From: Bacillota bacterium
GTDB lineage: Bacteria; Bacillota; Bacilli; Tumebacillales; Effusibacillaceae
NCBI GenBank assembly: GCA_020059765.1
Contig: JAGVBM010000119.1
Location: forward strand, 1 to 6,649
DNA length: 6,649 nt
Reading direction: 5' to 3'
Part shown: positions 5,176 through 6,649 of the stretch, one piece after another
Layout: every line of letters starts with the position of its first letter
How positions within the stretch are numbered: position 1 is the first letter of the stretch
Made by a program: the position numbers and the translations under genes
The notes under the pieces: generated by a model
Seen by the model: only the letters and a program-made list of their open reading frames with translations
The model's database searches: none
Told to the model about the DNA's origin: nothing

Positions 5176-6003
5176 ATGATGTCAGACAAACTCCAAACCA
5201 TCATTCAAGCAATGGAAACGTACCAGCAGACCTATCCGGACGATACGGCGATCGCCATTTTCGGAACGGAGAGGGTAGAAGGTTATTTACCGGGCAAGCA
5301 GATTGATTTTGGAATCCAAGTCGGCGAACCGATGAGCAAGTTCGCGGGGACAGTCATTGAGAAAGCGCTGCGAACAGGAAAAGTCACCCAAGAAGAACGG
5401 GATGCCTCCCGCTTTGGAATCGCCTATATCACCACCGCAGTTCCAATTTGGGAACACGGAAAAGTCATTGCCGCCATCGGTGCGGTCGTATCCAATCGGA
5501 AGATGGACAGTTTGCGAGCCAGCGCCGCAGATTTGTCGGCGGTTGTGGAGGAAGTGTCTGCCACATCCGACCAAGTTACTCACGCTACAAGTGAAATCGC
5601 TTCCAAAATCCAAGAAGTTGCAAGGAACTCTGAGCGCATGATGGAAGACGTCAAAAAGATCAATGACATCCTCGTATTTGTACAGGACATATCCGCACAA
5701 TCCCACCTGCTTGGCCTCAACGCGGCGATTGAAGCTGCCAGGGCAGGTGAGCACGGACGCGGATTCTCGGTAGTCGCCAATGAAATTCGCAAGATGGCCG
5801 AAAACAGCAAGAACGCCGTGCAAGAGATACGAAACCAGCTGCATCAAGTCATAGAAGTCATCCAAACCATGAATCTCTCGATTCAACAGATTGCAGGAAA
5901 TGCAGATGGACATTCGGCCAGTGTTCAGGAAATCAACAGCGCTTTGTCCCAGGTCGCGGCCACTGCTGCGAATCTGGTCCATCTGTCAGAGATTGATTCA
6001 TGA
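5176..6003 (+). CDS. soluble short chemoreceptor (YfmS-like methyl-accepting protein)
   Basis: This 275-residue protein has no signal peptide, membrane segment or HAMP domain, so it should act in the cytoplasm. Residues about 1-108 form a small alpha/beta sensor-like region (TAIAIFGTERVEGYLPG at 24-40; GIAYITTAVPIWEHGKVIAAIG at about 81-102) resembling the N-terminus of Bacillus YfmS-type receptors. The rest is a compact signalling hairpin with tip LLGLNAAIEAARAGEHGRGF at 178-197. Arms of only about 11-12 heptads suggest the 24H class. The usual EQTN before the tip is replaced by AQSH. Methylation consensus matches occur at Glu125/Glu126 and Gln251/Glu252, at nearly equal distance from the tip. 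GGAGG lies 6 bases before ATG 5176; the adjacent in-frame ATG 5179, at 9 bases, is equally possible. The ligand is unknown. Confidence 0.88.
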   Translation: MMSDKLQTIIQAMETYQQTYPDDTAIAIFGTERVEGYLPGKQIDFGIQVGEPMSKFAGTVIEKALRTGKVTQEERDASRFGIAYITTAVPIWEHGKVIAAIGAVVSNRKMDSLRASAADLSAVVEEVSATSDQVTHATSEIASKIQEVARNSERMMEDVKKINDILVFVQDISAQSHLLGLNAAIEAARAGEHGRGFSVVANEIRKMAENSKNAVQEIRNQLHQVIEVIQTMNLSIQQIAGNADGHSASVQEINSALSQVAATAANLVHLSEIDS

Positions 6004-6053
6004 TGAATTTGCAAGATTGATAAGATAGCGTTGTTACGGAAAGGGGAATCCAT
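6004..6053 (+). other. short spacer between soluble receptor and gsaB
   Basis: These 50 bases contain the gsaB ribosome site AAGGGG (6041-6046) but no hairpin terminator and no convincing -35/-10 pair. This favours at least some co-transcription of gsaB with the upstream receptor, although a weak promoter inside the receptor gene cannot be excluded. Confidence 0.45.
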
Positions 6054-6649
6054 ATGAATCGATCCAATTCTGAACGTCATTATCAAGAAGCCCTTGCCTG
6101 CATAGTCGGCGGCGTGAATTCGCCTTCCCGCTCCTTCAAAGCAGTCGGCGGCGGCTCTCCCGTCTTTATGGAACGCGGACAAGGGGCTTATTTCTGGGAT
6201 GTGGACGGCAACCGATACATCGATTATCTGGCCGCCTACGGTCCGTTGATTCACGGCCACGGCCATCCTCATATCGCCGAAGCGATCGCCCGCGCGGCTG
6301 AAAACGGGGTATTGTACGGAACCCCGACCACGTTTGAGGTGGAATTTGCAAAAATGCTGCAATCTGCGATCCCATCACTGGAAAAAATCCGCTTTGTCAA
6401 CTCGGGAACGGAAGCGGTGATGACGACAATCCGGGTGGCTCGCGCCTATACGAACCGGAGCAAGATTATCAAATTCGCAGGTTGTTATCACGGTCATTCC
6501 GACCTGGTGCTGGTGGCGGCCGGATCCGGCCCCTCCACTTTGGGAATTCCCGATTCTGCCGGGATTCCCCAATCGATCGCAAGCGAAGTGATTACTGTGC
6601 CCTTCAACGACCTGGCCGGACTGGAAGAAGCGCTGCGCACTTGGGGACA
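6054..6649 (+). CDS. gsaB: glutamate-1-semialdehyde 2,1-aminomutase, GsaB type, cut by window edge
   Basis: This PLP-dependent cytoplasmic enzyme converts glutamate-1-semialdehyde to 5-aminolevulinate, the first committed tetrapyrrole precursor in the C5 pathway. From ATG 6054 (AAGGGG 7 bases upstream) 198 codons are visible of an expected 430 or so. Family motifs are clear: GGVNSPSRSFKAVGGG (19-34), GAYFWDVDGNRYIDYLAAYG (44-63), the gate region ENGVLYGTPT (83-92), the cofactor phosphate-binding NSGTEAVMTTIRVARAY (116-132), and CYHGHSDLVLVAAGSGPSTL (144-163). The catalytic lysine lies beyond the window. The wording VNSPSRSFKAVGGG with LAAYGP matches the Bacillus GsaB paralogue better, from memory, than HemL, which has VNSPVRAF-like text. 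The neighbour upstream is a chemoreceptor rather than hem genes, which also fits the stand-alone paralogue. The family is certain; the paralogue assignment is likely. Confidence 0.9.
   Translation, partial: MNRSNSERHYQEALACIVGGVNSPSRSFKAVGGGSPVFMERGQGAYFWDVDGNRYIDYLAAYGPLIHGHGHPHIAEAIARAAENGVLYGTPTTFEVEFAKMLQSAIPSLEKIRFVNSGTEAVMTTIRVARAYTNRSKIIKFAGCYHGHSDLVLVAAGSGPSTLGIPDSAGIPQSIASEVITVPFNDLAGLEEALRTWG

Noticed and set aside
5287..5982. 231-codon minus-strand frame
   Set aside because: It is antisense to the soluble chemoreceptor and has no recognisable protein signature.
5996..6008. ATTCATGATGAAT palindrome at the soluble receptor stop codon
   Set aside because: The arms are only six bases, partly inside coding sequence, with no T-run or promoter nearby; it is probably coincidental and too weak for a terminator.
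5925..6362. 145-codon minus-strand frame spanning the receptor/gsaB junction
   Set aside because: It overlaps two well-supported plus-strand genes on the opposite strand and shows no family features.

Overview
The window looks like ordinary chromosomal sequence from a Gram-positive, endospore-former-type Bacillota, probably Bacillales. I infer this from strong AGGAGG-type ribosome binding sites, several near-consensus sigma-A promoters, roughly balanced base composition, a long 44H-like chemoreceptor hairpin with Bacillus-style methylation motifs, and a GsaB-type glutamate-1-semialdehyde aminomutase. An Alicyclobacillaceae-like relative (Effusibacillus/Tumebacillus type) would fit, but I cannot settle the genus from sequence alone. 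The presence of selA implies that the organism inserts selenocysteine, which is uncommon among Bacillales.

Layout. (1) 1-1174, minus: selA, cut at its 3' end by the window edge. (2) 1175-1398: an AT-rich divergent intergenic region with a good promoter in each direction. (3) 1399-2211, plus: a ZIP-family metal transporter with histidine-rich loop and tail. (4) 2261-2304: a perfect 13-bp hairpin that can terminate transcription from both sides, between convergent units. (5) 2323-2610 and 2683-3069, both minus: a 95-residue all-beta-looking cytoplasmic protein of unknown function and a small exported protein with a very charged tail. (6) 3070-3263: a divergent intergenic region carrying the promoter of the next gene. 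(7) 3264-5033, plus: a membrane chemoreceptor (sCache-like sensor, HAMP, signalling hairpin), followed by a hairpin terminator. (8) 5176-6003, plus: a short soluble chemoreceptor without membrane segments. (9) 6054-6649, plus: the first 198 codons of gsaB, cut by the window edge.

How the genes relate. The two chemoreceptors are adjacent but differ in architecture: one should sense an extracytoplasmic small ligand, the other something inside the cell. Both keep matches to the adaptational methylation consensus. gsaB follows the soluble receptor by 50 bp with no visible terminator, so read-through is plausible. The selA, ZIP and small-protein units have no obvious functional link to one another or to chemotaxis. 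I see no CRISPR array, tRNA, rRNA, insertion sequence, phage gene or defence cassette. The least explained parts are the two small minus-strand proteins, the dyad symmetries lying on two promoters, and a REP-like motif beside the receptor terminator.
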